Below the pieces are notes generated by a model. The model did no database searches, was not told the origin of the DNA, and saw only the letters and a list, made by a program, of their open reading frames with translations. The translations under genes and the position numbers were made by a program. DNA of 64,000 nt from Cryptomeria japonica (taxonomy: Eukaryota; Streptophyta; Pinopsida; Cupressales; Cupressaceae): positions 101,166,796-101,230,795 of the forward strand of contig NC_081415.1 of NCBI RefSeq assembly GCF_030272615.1. Direction: 5' to 3'. Of this stretch, positions 1 to 11,870 are shown piece by piece. Each line of letters starts with the position of its first letter. Positions within the stretch are counted from its first letter, which is position 1.

Positions 1-657
1 TATTGCTGTAGCGATCTCTTTGACCTATCTTCTATATGCAGTCTTGTTTGCTTGAAATAATTGGAGAGGAGCCGGTGCAGAGAAAGTAAGAATCTCATTG
101 ACTTTGTAAACTCCTGGACTCACTTCAGCAAATGCCACTTCATTGAGAGCACCATAATTCATGAGTAATTTCTTTAATTTAGGCTCACCATCAATTCAGA
201 TCTGGTTGCTTACCCCCTTCCATGGAATCCATAAGTACGTAAAACAAGTTGAGAAATATCCTCCCAATGTCTTGGACCAATCCCAACTAAGGAGCATCCC
301 ATATACTTTTGGAATATCCACTACTTTAATGTCAATATAACAAGATATTTGGGGATCAACACTTAATTGGATGTATACATCTTTCAATTCTATGATGAGG
401 TTAACCTCAGTTTTGTCTAGTTGCACCACCTTACTATTTGCATGTACTAGTTGAAGTCTGAGCTGCTGACATATAGAGTAGGGCATTACGTTTCCTGAAG
501 CCCCCAAATCTACCAAATAGTAATGTAAATTCTTCCCACATATCCTCAAACTCAATAAAAATGGTGGATTTACTATTGCATCACTACTGACGTTAGCATT
601 GACTTTATTAAAGTCTTCCATCTTAGCCTCATTGCTCTGTGATTCTAAGAATTTCAA
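1..657 (-). pseudogene. Retrotransposon aspartic protease region, degraded
   Basis: The longest open piece (657 down to 196, 153 codons) carries the retropepsin active-site motif as DLGASGNVMP near residues 50-60. It is followed by hydrophobic strands and a region in the position of the second beta-lobe. Retropepsins act as dimers to cleave Gag-Pol. The canonical D-T/S-G-A is D-L-G-A here, as in many plant Ty3 proteases. A stop at about 196 is followed in another frame by 60 more plausible codons toward position 1, so there is a frameshift. The fragment preceding it (760-1190) is broken by stops. No start codon can be assigned because this is an internal pol segment. Confidence 0.7.
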
Positions 658-1199
658 CTTTCTAAGGAGAGCCCTCTTCTATTCAGGGAATATCTCAATA
701 CTTCCATTAAGGACATAGTGGTGGTAGTCCTTTCCATCTCCTTAGTAACATCAAATGATCCTTTCAAAATATAAACTTGCTCTTGCGCTTGTCTAGGGCA
801 TGTTCCTTGGAAAGCCTGAGGAGGGCGAGGATTGTTTCTTGCATTAACATCAGGAGGTACAAACCCACCTATCGGGGGAGGTGGTTCTATTAATGGAGCT
901 TTGCCTTGACTCTTAGGATTGTAGTTGTTCCTGGTCTAAAAGGCCTAAGCATCATAGACACATGGTTCACCTTTAGCTTCAGCCTGAAATTCTCTACACA
1001 GGAAAGTATCGACCAACATGGTTGTATTAACCTTATCAGGTTCATCATTGGAACAATATTTGGGCTGAGAGTCAGCTTGAGCAATTCTTATGATTTTCTT
1101 GAACTAAGCACAATTAATCTCAAACTATGTAGCTGTGTCATGCAGCCTACACTAATTTGTTAGCAAGTTCATATCGGAAAGGTTAACACTTTATGTGTG

Positions 1200-2810
1200 G
1201 TTTGGGTTATCTCATGCATCGGGGTGATCATGGTTCACCTCACCATTATTCGAACCCTTATTCCACTGCCTATTATAAGGTTTGTTGTTGTACCTTTGAT
1301 TTTGGTTCTGGTTATTATAGTTCTGCTGATTATTATATGGTTGGGATTGATTATACCCTCCTAGAGGATTCATCTTTAGTTGGCTCAAGTCTGAAGTAAC
1401 CTGTGAGATCATTCTCTTTAAGGCTTCTACTTCAGTGGATATAAGGGATCCTTGATTCTCAAGTGTCGTAGTTGGAGGTTGGTTCACTAAATTAGTATTG
1501 TCAAATTATTGATTTGACTTGCACTTGACCATCATATTGTGTTTGAGTGGGGGTAGTATTGGTACCATTTTGCCAAGTCGATGCTTGAGCAACAAACTGC
1601 TGACTCGCCTAAGGTTGGGGTGCATAGATTGGCACGGAGTTCATCATTGGGGAACCTATAGGTAGAGATGAGGGTAGACCTGGGAGTTGATTGTAGTTTC
1701 CTTGATTCACCCCTATAGGTAAATTATATCCGATCCCTCTCAGGGTTTGATTCAACTCATGATTCATGCTAATTGCTAATGTGAAGACTTTTGCTAAGGT
1801 GTCCCTTTGATCTTGAGGAACACTCTTCTTAATAAACATAGCAGTCCAAGGGTCAATAGCTCTTAGATATGAGTCAATGGCTACGTTAGGCACTACTTGG
1901 TAAGGGGCGTGTAGCCTCTTGAATGCCCTTTGGAAGCTATTATTAAAAGTCATTAATGGCTCATTTGGCAATTTCTTAAGAGAAGTGAACTAGTGGTATA
2001 GTGTCCCGGGGTCTACGTACACTTAGAATTGATCAATGAAGGCCTTCTCCGAGAGGTCCCAACCTGTGATGGAGTTTGTAGCTAAGGTTAAGTACCAATT
2101 ATATTCATTCTCCCCAAGTGAATATGGGAAGAGTCTACATACTAGATCTTGGTGTTCAATATGATTATGAACAACCACATCTTTGAATGCTTCAATATGT
2201 TCATCAACTGTTCATCCCCCTAAATAGTAAAATTTGCTGCAAAATTTATCCAGGTTTCTAGGAAGGTCATGTATACCCCCTGGTATGGTTCCTAGTGGTG
2301 TGGTGTCTTGGTTGAATTAGGCCATTGAAGGTGGTAACGGTGGATGTGAGTCATGAAAGGTGAAACGATAGGCTGAGGACTAGGAATTAGTTGATCTCCT
2401 ATGTTGAGTATGGATGACTATACTGGTGAGGTTGTTGAGGGTTGTTTCTTAGATTTGTTCTTTTTTCTCCTAGTGGTAGGTCCTAATTCTACTAATTTGG
2501 ATGGTGAAGAACCACTCCTAAGGACTCAGTGGAATCTCTTGGGAGAGAAGGATGATATACGATCCAGCTTGGTACCTTAATTTTCTAGTTGAGGAGGTGG
2601 TTGTGGATTTTATTGTGGGTTCACCTAAGGATTAAGTTGTCTTTGTGCCTCTGCTTCTATATGTATAGCCTTTTGTCTCTCATTGTCCAAGACTTGTCGT
2701 GCTCGTAACAATTCGTTATAATCTTTTGTACTATCACAAGCGAAGTCGTATAGTTGGGTAAGAATGTCATCTTGCTCTTTGTTGAGGTTAGGTTGGGTAA
2801 AGGGCATCAA
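1200..2810 (-). pseudogene. Gag-like polyprotein, degraded
   Basis: Three open pieces line up in the position of gag: 2810-2625, 1971-1609 and 1487-1212. The middle one (120 codons) has the helical, Trp-containing pattern of a retrotransposon gag domain, with residues such as ARLHAPYQVVP-like and SYLRAIDPW stretches. It is followed by a Gly/Pro/Gln linker. The last piece is very rich in Asn, Gln and Tyr, as in linkers of plant Ty3 Gag. The pieces sit in different frames and are separated by stops, so the gene is dead. A clean CCHC knuckle is not visible. Gag would form the virus-like particle that packages the element RNA. Confidence 0.55.
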
Positions 2811-2861
2811 TCAGTCTCCTATGAGTACCATATACAGTTAACCAATGAGGGGATTAGTCTT

Positions 2862-2880
2862 GGCACTCCTTCTAGCGCCA
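2862..2880 (-). other. Candidate primer-binding site
   Basis: On the minus strand TGGCGCTAGAAGGAGTGCC begins five bases after the end of the LTR at 2886. The TGG start, complementary to the CCA end of a tRNA, and the spacing are as expected for minus-strand DNA priming. It resembles the TGGCGC-type sites common in plant Ty3 elements. The tRNA partner was not identified. Confidence 0.5.
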
Positions 2881-2885
2881 GTTTT

Positions 2886-3845
2886 TGTTGACGTTTATTT
2901 TTGACACCCCCATCAACAGTCAGGTAGCTAGTGTGAACACTCACTACCTCTCCTAAAAGGTAATGAGTTTGGAAAAAAAACTACTCCAAGGTCTCTATAG
3001 TTGGGTCTCAATGGTGATGGGAAGCCCAAAGGTCTATGTGGTTATACTTGTAAAGGGGCCTGCTAGTTGGAACTAAATATCACTGGTTATGAATAACTGC
3101 ACTTCCTTTCTTTTTGTATTTTTATGGTTTAAGATTCTCTGGGAAATAAAATGCGAAGCATAAAGGGAAACAAGAAAATAACAATAAAGACCAATATAAT
3201 AACAAATTAATGAACTACTCAATTACTTTCCTGCAATCCAAGCAATTATCAAATATTATCCAAGTTAGCATTCAATAACGGACCTCCAGAAAACCTCCAA
3301 AATCATCAATTTCACAAATTTGTTGAAATAAAATCATCAACAATATGGCCTATCACAATAATTCTTATACACCACTAACATGTGCAATATGATTCATAAG
3401 GTGATAGACAAAAAGATTGAACCATGTTTCTAACTCCAAAAAATAGACGTTATCAGATTACACAGAACAATTTGGTAGAATATGAATATAGATCAGGCAA
3501 TCTACAAGTTGCTTCTCATATTAATCTCAATGAATGTATAACAAAAATAACTCAAACTTCTTAATCAATCTACAAAATATTCTAAAATCTCTAAGTAGGC
3601 CACAAATCATCAATTTCGGAACCTTAAAAATGAATCCAACTTCTCAATTTATAGTTCTTTACCCTACTATCTAGGAAATAATGCTACCCTAAATTAAGAA
3701 CTGAAACTAGGAGTCGCAGTTAACTTGCAAGTTTCTGCCTTGACACTCCACTTAACGACTACAAAATGGGGACTGCATGAGCACTACGAAGACCTTGCTA
3801 GGTGAGCCACATTTTCATAATCATGTGGAGTTTCTCTTCAAAACA
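2886..3845 (-). repeat. LTR of the left Ty3-type element
   Basis: Minus-strand ends read TGTTTTGAAG...ACGTCAACA, giving TG...CA termini and about 960 bp. A minus-strand TATA box (TATAAA, complement of 3648-3653) lies about 195 bp from the 5' end. A primer-binding site follows the 3' end. Just upstream on the minus strand is AAAGATGGGAAATC, a possible polypurine tract. The second LTR is not in the window, so the outer boundary is inferred from these signals only. Confidence 0.45.
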
Positions 3846-3879
3846 GATTTCCCATCTTTAGCAATTGTGTGCTTATCCT

Positions 3880-6745
3880 TTATTTCTTGATAAAAGCTCT
3901 ATAATTATCAACTATACATGCGACTGCTTGAACCAAAGGGTTAGCTACATGCTTAACTCTAAATTTATAATTCTTCAAAACTTCATTCGCATGTGAACTC
4001 CCCTCCTCTAACTCCATCATCATGTCTGCCACCTCCTGACACTGAGTAATCAGATATGTGTACCTATCCATAAGGGTGACATCAAACTAGGCCACGGGTC
4101 CTAGGTGTTGTGCCTCATATACATCCCATTGATTCAACACTTGTTGCTGGTCCATTATTCCTATATCAGCTGATCTGAGGCCAAAAGCTACTAGTATATT
4201 CTTTACAAAATTCTCGTATGATAAAATTTCCCTGAGGAGATGGTCTTGAATCTCAGTCATATCCTTGATATACTTCTGAAACATTTCAATATTTAGCTCC
4301 AAGATGTATACATAAGACTATAAGTTTTTATAGCTGTCACCCCCTAAGAGGTCTTCCTTTATCACCATCACTTCCCCTAGCTACAATAGCTTTTTCAAAA
4401 CTTGGAACTGTTTATTGAAAATGTTTGACTTTTGTTTCAATTGCATGGAAGAGGAAGCCAAAGCTCCGCCTACCTGTACTGCCTTATGATATATCTCCAC
4501 CATATTCTCCAAGAACAATCTAATCTTAGCTACATTCACGTGGGTCCAAGATTTGGCGACAGCAGCCACTCGCCTCACCTCTACTAGTGCCTTTACTTCT
4601 CCCTTTGGCAATGATGAGGTCGAAGGTACGTCATCAGCTCTACGAGAGTCTACAGGTTTTCTCATTTCAATCAGGAGATGCTTGTATTGCCCTAGTTGTG
4701 TTTTGAGCTCCATATTTGAAGTATGCTCCTTTTCTACATGCCCCCTAACAACACTTGTGGCTAGCTCCAAATTATCTAGTTCTCCCCACTTGGTTTGTCT
4801 ACCCAAATTTACCTAGGATATTTGATACTTGGGAGAAGCTTGTCCCTCAACTTGGAGTGGAACTGCCACATCTACATTCACTGGAGCTTGTTTTTGATAA
4901 ATGATGAACGAGTTTTAGCTTCTTAACCTTCGGTGGCTCCTTAGTGATTACTTGTTGTAAAGTGACCTTGGGAAGCTCTTCTTTTCTCTTTTTCTTCTCA
5001 AAAGTGAACTCAAGCCATTGTGGTATATTTTCATGTTTGTCACCTTGATGTGATACTATGTCTGTAGCTATAACATTGACCTCTGCCTACTCCTCTGCTT
5101 CATCTCTTACTTTTGTTTCTGTCTACCTAGGATCCTGAGGTGAGGTAACCTAATGGGCTAGATTATTTTGGAGAGCTTATTGCTTATGTAACTCTCCTAA
5201 TTTTCCACTAACATCCTCATTAAATACAATTTCTTCCTCACCTGACTCTATTTCCCCTTGCTTGGTTGTTATAACCTTAAGAAGATCCTCTTGATCTTGA
5301 GGAGTTAGAATCAGTCTTTTATTCAATATGTCTTCTGCCTCATCCCCTTCCTTCTCGCCTTTCAGCAGTCGTTGTTTCTCAAGATCTTCTTCCTCTTGAT
5401 CTGAATCAGACTCGATGTTTCTAACTTTTATTCCTTTAGTGGTAGACCTGAAGCCTTGCACTCTAGGCTGCCCTGTGAGTATAATGACTAGTGGTGATAC
5501 AGGGGCACTAGTGCCTAGAGCCTATATGGCATCTGTTGAAGGTGGCCGTGTGGGTATCTCCTTAGTAATTTCTATATTTTCTTCTTTCTCTTAGGTACCC
5601 TCTCCTTTAGTGTGCCCTATAGTCATCCTTGATGGGAGAACTTTGGCAAGTGGTACCGCTCGCAATCCATCGATCACTCCTAGGTCTGCTGCCTTCTTTA
5701 ATAATTCATACTCCCTCATCTTTTCTTGGAGTTTCTTGAGTAAGTCCTCAATACTTTCTTGAAGTTTGTCTTCTTCACCTGGATCAATGGACATATTTTG
5801 TCTTGAGGCTGACCTTGTCTTCCAAGCATACTCCTTATGGCCCCTTGATTGAGGTACCCCTAAAGTGGATTCCTTTTGTTTTGCCTTTGAGACACTGGGC
5901 CTTACCCTCTAGCATAACCATTGCTTGGTCCTGTTGATGACCACTTGGGAGAACTTTTCCACATTTGTGTCTTCACTTGCTGACCATTTTATTAGGGAGA
6001 GGGGCCTTTTATCTATCCCTGATTCCCTATAAGCTAGATCAAGTAAGTCCCCATCATCCCTAAGGTCTTTAGGCAGGTTAGTCTCAATTCCAAATCTCTT
6101 ACCTGTGGCATAGATAACCTATTATAGCTCTTCTCCCTAGCCTCAAAACTGTCTTGCAAGTTGGCCCAAAAGTCCTCCAAGATGGGCTTGTGCCCATCAT
6201 ATGCCTTAGGCAGAGCTTGTTTAACTTTCCCATACGGATCATAAAACTCCCTAGCATGATCATATTCCTTCAAGTTCAAATCTTGAAGCTCTTGTTCTGC
6301 TAATTTTTCTACTTGTATTTTGGAATGTGCAAAGTATCCAATAGATATTGAGAAATCGATACCTGCTTTGTGTTTTGATGACAATAGTAATTGGAGGCCC
6401 ACAAGTTGCCTTACATACTCTAGCAAAACTACCCTATCATTTCATTATCGGGGCAGCAGTATTGGATTTCCTATGAATCCACTAACCCTGATGTAAGTAG
6501 AGCATGGATTTTGGATAAACCAACATGCCCACTCTCAGATGATAGCCATGGCCTCCAGGATAATCTGATATCCTGTATCCCCTATCAATTTGATTATTAT
6601 TAGGAAAACGAAGGCATCATTAACTCTTTTAAAATGAGTCTTTACATTGGCTAGAGTGAGTTGGGTATAATAGTCCCATATCTTTTTTTGTCCTGCCTCC
6701 TCTCCCAATTGACCTTCTACTTGTAGCCCTGGAAAGTTTCCAGTT
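3880..6745 (-). pseudogene. ORFX, C-terminal part: unrecognised large protein with acidic middle and coiled coil
   Basis: Minus-strand open pieces at 6426-6034, 5794-5591, 5461-5177, 4806-4381, 4302-4087 and 4071-3880 follow one another with few overlaps. Most share one frame, and the 5794-5177 part is shifted by one base. Together with 19738-18981 they form one gene of roughly 1,200 codons, interrupted by the 12.2-kb element. Visible parts are a soluble helical stretch next to the insertion, a very acidic middle (Glu/Asp-rich near 5400-5200) and long amphipathic helices at the end (4806-3880) that look like coiled coil. I do not recognise the family with certainty. It has no reverse transcriptase, integrase or protease motif. 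The stops and shift show it is dead here. Its end lies 35 bp from an LTR, so it may be the accessory ORF of a retroelement. Confidence 0.55.
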
Positions 6746-6750
6746 CTAGC
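6746..6750. repeat. Target-site duplication CTAGC, left copy
   Basis: CTAGC precedes the left LTR and recurs at 18981-18985 after the right LTR. Removing one copy and the element restores the ORFX frame across the junction, which independently confirms the five-base duplication. Confidence 0.9.
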
Positions 6751-8397
6751 TATATGCTAGGAATTCGGAAATCATCACAAGCAAATCAACACTAGTCTAG
6801 CTCAATCACGAAAACTAAAATGTAATGATCAATCCTAAACACACTCAATAAAGACATGAAAGCAAAAACATTTAAAACTAAAGATTAAGCAAACCAAATG
6901 TAGATCTGAATGCTTCCTTCATGCGGCTCCATTGTCCTTCTTTCTTCTCCAAATAGCCTTTGTTTGCAGATCTCACCTTCAAGTGCATAAACCTAATGTG
7001 AAAGCAAGATTGACATTGGCATAAGAGTACTCAAAGTGTGATTGATTTGACAAAAGCGATTCGAAAAAGTGATTATTCAATAATGTGATTATTTTGACAA
7101 AGTGATTATTTCGATAATGTGATTAGTTGGGATTGAAGAAACTCATCCAATTTATAGACAAATTGGAGAAATGATCAAATTAGCATGATTCAATTCAAAT
7201 GGAAATTGCAAAGCAAAAATGTCAACTATGACAATTTATGACAAATTATGCACTTTCTATGCAAAATTTGATTGATTGATAATTCATGACAATTTATGAC
7301 AAATTTCTATGTCAAAATTGATTGATTGTCAATTATGACAAATTATGACAAATTGAAATGTCATTCCCATGAAATTAGGAGAAAAATAGGAGGGAATAGA
7401 AAATAGATGAATTAGAAATTAGAAAATTAGAAAAAGAGGGAAATTAGGAATTAAGAAATTGATGAAAATTAGGAAATTAGGAATTAGGAGAAATTAGGAA
7501 TTAGAAATTGATGAAAAATTAGGTAAATTAATTAACAATTTGTCATTTATTAATTAATTCACAAAAAGAGGAATAATTAGCCAATTAAATGAATATTTAA
7601 TTGCGATGGGAAGACTTAGGATAAATAAATAATTTATTAATCCTAGAGGAAGAAATGACAAACAAGGTTAAATGATTAAATCATGAAACCCTAAAAAATG
7701 AATTAGCAATGCGAGGATGACAATTAGGTCCTGATTGAAGATAATTAATGTCGATTCGATTTGATCATGATTCTGACTTGATAAATGACCAATGTGATAA
7801 ATGATTTGATTGAGAAATGCGTCAATTGATGAGGAACAATGACTAATTGATCCAAATTGACATAATTGAGACAGACAATGATCGATGGCAAATTGATCAC
7901 AAAATGACAAAATTGACAAGAGGACAAGGATCGATGACAAAATAGATGACAAGATTAAAAATGACCACGATCGATGACAAATCGATCGCAAAATGACAAG
8001 ATCAAACATGACAATGATCGATGACAAATCGATCGCAAAATGACAAGATTGACAATGATAAGAATTGATGACAAATCGATCGCCAGATGATAAGATTGAT
8101 AAGAGGACAAAGCCATAATTAGGATTGATGATGTTCAAAATGATGACAAATGAGCATGCACATTGATGCAACAGGATAAGATCGATCAAAACCATGACTG
8201 AAGATTGTTGTCGACAAGACCAAATTCAAAGGCGAGATGAATGAAGAATGTAGAAGAATGACTTGATGCTCGCAAATGATAAAGACCAAGCGCGTGACAT
8301 AGGAGAAATGTTAATGCGACGTAAAAACCTAAAATGAGGTAATGCGCAAATGTTAAAGTATGACTCCGCAAGTGTTGACCATTTTTAGATGTCTACA
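6751..8397 (-). repeat. 3' LTR (left copy) of the 12.2-kb element
   Basis: Near-identical to 17334-18980. The minus-strand TATA box is the complement of 7151-7156 (CTATAAATTGG). In transcription order the U3 part contains repeated units with ATCGATCG cores (complement of about 7870-8100), then short repeats around TATGACAAATT (7190-7360) and GAAATTAGGAATTAG (7390-7520). The first base pair of the expected TG start has changed to TA. Short open frames inside it are products of repeats, not genes. Confidence 0.93.
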
Positions 8398-8412
8398 TTT
8401 TGCCCCTCTTTG
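8398..8412 (-). other. Polypurine tract of the 12.2-kb element
   Basis: The minus strand reads CAAAGAGGGGCAAAA directly before the 3' LTR. This is the expected site where plus-strand DNA synthesis starts in LTR retrotransposons, and it fixes the orientation of the element. Confidence 0.85.
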
Positions 8413-10576
8413 AGACAATGTGAGTTTAAGCGTTGTTTCAAAGAACTTAAATGAAAATGCCCTAGACAACTGACAATGACATATGCATGCCCCCTCAAGG
8501 AATTGGCCAGAAACATCTAGAAAAGAGGCCAATTGATCAATAAGAATGATAGAATATGATAGGTTCGAACAGATCAAACGGACTACCAAGACTGATGGAA
8601 GAAATGTTAGTAAGAAGAAATGAGACAGAGGACAGTTAGAGATGAAGAAAAACTTGCTTTCAGTAATGCACTTTGTAGGTGAGAACCTTTATTTAATATG
8701 GCAAAATGGATGCGGTGCAACATGGCAATGAAGGCCAGAGAGATAATGCAATCCTTTTTGCAAAAGACAGACTGCAGACAAAAAAAAGCAATCACAACAA
8801 AAAAAGAAAGAGACCATGAACCATCCCGGTCACTCTAAATCACTCAGTGACATCATCAAGCAACATAGGGACATGATTGAAGCCAAAGATAAATCAGTAA
8901 GAAAAAAGATAAGATGCACAAATTCAAACAAATCAAACAAACATCTTGATCTTCATTGTCAAAAGTTGAAAGTTCTGATAAGATGATCATGCTATCTGGT
9001 TTCAAGACATGTGATACCCCGTCTAAGACAGGACATAGTCTGGTTTCGAGTATACCACACCCTGTATAAGACCCATGATAGCAGTAATGATTTTGATGCT
9101 GATATTCGATTGATATGACAATTGTGATCAGTTTGAATGTTTGGCTTTGATTGAAAAAGATCATTTATTAATGCATGATTCCATTAAAGCACAATGTGAT
9201 TGCGTGTCGTTGGATGTATACACAGTGATCTGTCTATGCACAAAAGGGATAATTTTGTTTTACTTTTCAAGTTTTTACAATTTCTTTTGTGTTCATTTTT
9301 TCAAGACATGTTTCAATTTTTTTGTTTTTATTTCAGGACATTTTTCAATTTTTAGGATTATTTCAGGACATTTTTCAATTTTTTGTTTTTATTTTAGGAC
9401 ATTTTTCAATTTTTTTTGATTATTTTTAGGACGTTTTTCAATTTTTTTGTTTTTATTTCAGGACATTTTTCAATTCTTTTGTTTTTATTTCAGGACATTT
9501 TTCAATTTTATTGTTTTTATTTCAGGACATTTTTCAATTTTTTTGTTTTTATTTCAAGACATTTTTCAAATTTTTATGATTTTTGCCCCCAGTGTCTAGC
9601 AAGGCAAGGAATATGACAGGTGAATAAATAGGCTTTCTGAAATGTTGGTGGATAGAGGGAAGACAAAGGCCTTTTATCATGGAGACAATACAGATGCAAT
9701 TTTCAAGGGCTATTGCGTGATGGGACAAGAGACTAGATATGACAATGTAAAGTAGTGAAATGGCATGATGGACATGTCAAGAGGTGTTTGAAACCATGTT
9801 TAAATTTTGCGTCCTTATGTCAAATCAAGATCAAGGAATGAAAAAGAGTGTATGGATAGTGATAAGATATGGATAGGATAAGCAAGACCAAGAATGGATA
9901 AGGGACATGGACTGAAGGTCGGGGTAGGATACGGGATAGTGGTAGAAAGTTGCAATAAGACAGGGAATATGGATGAAAGGTTATAATAAGCAAATGGATA
10001 AAGACCAAAAGCTATGATAGACTGAAAGCTACAAATAAGATGCATGATGCTCATGAAGATCCTTAGCCTTGTCAAGATCAAAGGTGAAAAAGGGGATATG
10101 GACATGAGGGACAATAGGATAATGGAGAAGTATGACATGGTATGATAGGATAATGGAACAATGAAGGACAAAAGGATATGATAGGATAATGAAGGGCAAT
10201 AGGATATGAAGGAGGAAACCTGCCCCCAAGTGTGGTGTGCAAGAAGTTCATAGATTACGCATGACACCTATTTGCCAGGTTTTCATCATGGTACTTTCCC
10301 AAGGCGCCTGTTTGCCAAGTTTTCACCAATGGACGAATTATTTTTGCTTTTACTTTTTTTTTTCTTTTTTTTTTCACTTTTTTTTTTTTCTTTTTTTTTT
10401 GTATTTTGACTTTTTCAATAGAAGATGGACACATGATAGGGGATGGAAGAAGGACTCAAGAATCTTTTTTTTTGGATAGTAGCCTTGAAAAAAAATGGAC
10501 CATGACCTTTAAAAGTATGCTCAAAGACGTTGGTAGGATAAGGACATGGAAAATGAGATGAAACTTAGGCAATGAT
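8413..10576 (-). other. Non-coding 3' interior of the 12.2-kb element
   Basis: In transcription order this lies between the end of the long ORF and the polypurine tract. No open frame here has coding character. It contains a T-rich tandem array (9295-9580), a second poly-T/poly-C stretch at 10345-10420, and many short GGATAATGG/GGACATGA-like repeats between 9830 and 10210. Open frames seen here are low-complexity shadows of these repeats. Confidence 0.6.
9295..9580. repeat. Tandem array, unit about 30-35 bp, T-rich
   Basis: Eight to nine imperfect copies of a unit containing TTTCAGGACATTTTTCAATT followed by a T run and TGTTTTTAT. On the transcribed minus strand the units are A-rich, with AAATTGAAAAATGTCC. 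Copies differ mainly in the length of the T run, which suggests replication slippage. Confidence 0.85.
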
Positions 10577-11303
10577 TTATGCAAAGGATGGGATCAAAGG
10601 GATCGAAGGATGGAAAATATGCATTGGATAATGGATAGGGTATTGGAAGAATTGGGCTTCAATGGATGGAAATGTTGGCAAGATCAACATTGGCACACAC
10701 CTTGAGGGGTGATGGACTGATGGAGGACAAATGTATTTTGGATATTGAGATTTTGACAAAGGAACGACTATGGATTTTGGGACATAAGGGCCCAAAACGG
10801 ATGAAGAAGGTGGTGGAGAAATAGACTTGGAAGGTTTGGATGGAGGAACAACAATTTTAGATGCCAATCTGGGTTGTTCTTTTTGTGCTTCAAGGAGCTT
10901 CTTGGGGATCCACATGGTTTTTGATTTTTCATGCTTTTGTGGTTCCTTGGAGTGCATTGCTTGCACAAGGGATTTAGGAACCCATATATATTTTGAATTT
11001 GCTTTATTTTGCTCAGTGGGCCTTTCTGACCTTTTGGATATTTCTTTTTCTTTATAGATCATATTGTTCTTTGTTTTGACATGTTGATTATATTGGACAT
11101 GTTGATCCTTGAATACATGTGGATTTTTAGACTTATGACATTTATGCTTGGCATCCAAATTGCTTGGAGGGGGAAAGGAATGCATGGATGGATAGGAATG
11201 AAGTGGAGTTCTTTTGGATTGATGAAATTTACTCAAGGATGTGTGCCTTTGCTGACCTTGCATAGAGGACGAAGGAATATAAGGACCTAAGATGGATGGA
11301 AGG
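10577..11303 (-). pseudogene. Long ORF of the 12.2-kb element, C-terminal part
   Basis: A 228-codon open frame (11263-10577), open further upstream to the solo LTR at 11303. Removing the LTR and one copy of its duplication joins it in frame to 13206-15354. The protein is basic, Pro/Ser/His/Lys-rich and repetitive: motifs such as LGPYVPKS recur, and lysine-rich WVPKSLV/WIPKKLL repeats lie near its middle. No catalytic motif or zinc knuckle is visible. It may be a highly diverged Gag-like or nucleic-acid-binding tail, but that is only a guess. Confidence 0.6.
11299..11303. repeat. Target-site duplication GAAGG, left copy
   Basis: GAAGG directly before the solo LTR, repeated at 13206-13210. The host reading frame is restored when one copy is kept. 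Confidence 0.88.
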
Positions 11304-11576
11304 TGTAGTCACATAAATCTGTCCACTTAATTAAATGAATATTTAATATTTATTTGATTATTTAACCATCAATTAATAATTAATTAAATTAATATTTAAT
11401 TAATTCATCTTAACCCTATTCTCCTATTAATTAAATAAATTATTTGATTTATTTGATTTAATTCACTTAACCAAATTCAGACCATTAATTAAATAAATAA
11501 ATCATATTTATTTAATTAAATCTTCTCTCACATTTAAATAAATTAATATTTATTTAAAACCCCCAAAATCCCACCT

Positions 11577-11870
11577 CTCACATTTAAATAAATAAATCAT
11601 TTATTTAAATCACCTTTATCCTCCACCCACTTGCATTTTCCTACAAATGCAAGTTGCACAATTATTTTAAATAAATAAATCATTTATTTAAAATCACCTT
11701 TATCCTCCACCCACTTGCATTTTCCTACAAATACAAGTTGCACAATTATTTTAAATAAATAATTTATTTAAATCACCTTTATCCTCCACCCACTTGTATT
11801 TTCCTACAAAAGCAAGTTGCACAACTATTTTAAATAAATTATTTATTTAAAATCCTATTTATCCTCACCC
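11577..11870. repeat. Tandem array in the solo LTR, unit about 90-115 bp
   Basis: Three to four copies of a unit with AAATAAATCATTTATTTAAA (itself nearly palindromic) followed by CACCTTTATCCTCCACCCAC and TTGCATTTTCCTACAAATGC. The copies differ by small indels. It sits about 1 kb before the TATA box, so it could act as an enhancer-like repeat, which is inference. Confidence 0.75.

Larger units (their letters stand above)
1..2885 (-). mobile_element. Decayed Ty3/gypsy-type LTR retrotransposon, gag-protease end
   Basis: Reading right to left on the minus strand, the order is LTR (2886-3845), primer-binding site, gag-like frame, then aspartic protease running off the left edge. That order (LTR, PBS, gag, PR) is the 5' half of a Ty3/gypsy element. 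The reading frame changes several times and stop codons separate the pieces, so this copy cannot make Gag-Pol. Reverse transcriptase and integrase, if present, lie outside the window. The protease and a gag with long Gln/Asn-rich linkers suggest a Tat/Athila-like lineage, which is inference. Confidence 0.75.

Noticed and set aside
1193-1399. Plus-strand frame opposite gag
   Set aside because: Antisense shadow of the Asn/Gln/Tyr-rich gag linker.
7668-8195. 175-codon minus-strand frame in the left LTR (and its counterpart near 18251-18535)
   Set aside because: Made of the ATCGATCG and GACAAAT tandem repeats of U3; broken in the right LTR copy.
9141-9616. Plus-strand Phe-rich open frames
   Set aside because: They translate the T-rich tandem array on the strand opposite to transcription of the element.
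9815-10267. 150-codon minus-strand frame rich in Leu/Ser/Ile
   Set aside because: Low-complexity repeats of GGATAATGG type in the 3' interior; several frames are open at once, as expected from repeats.
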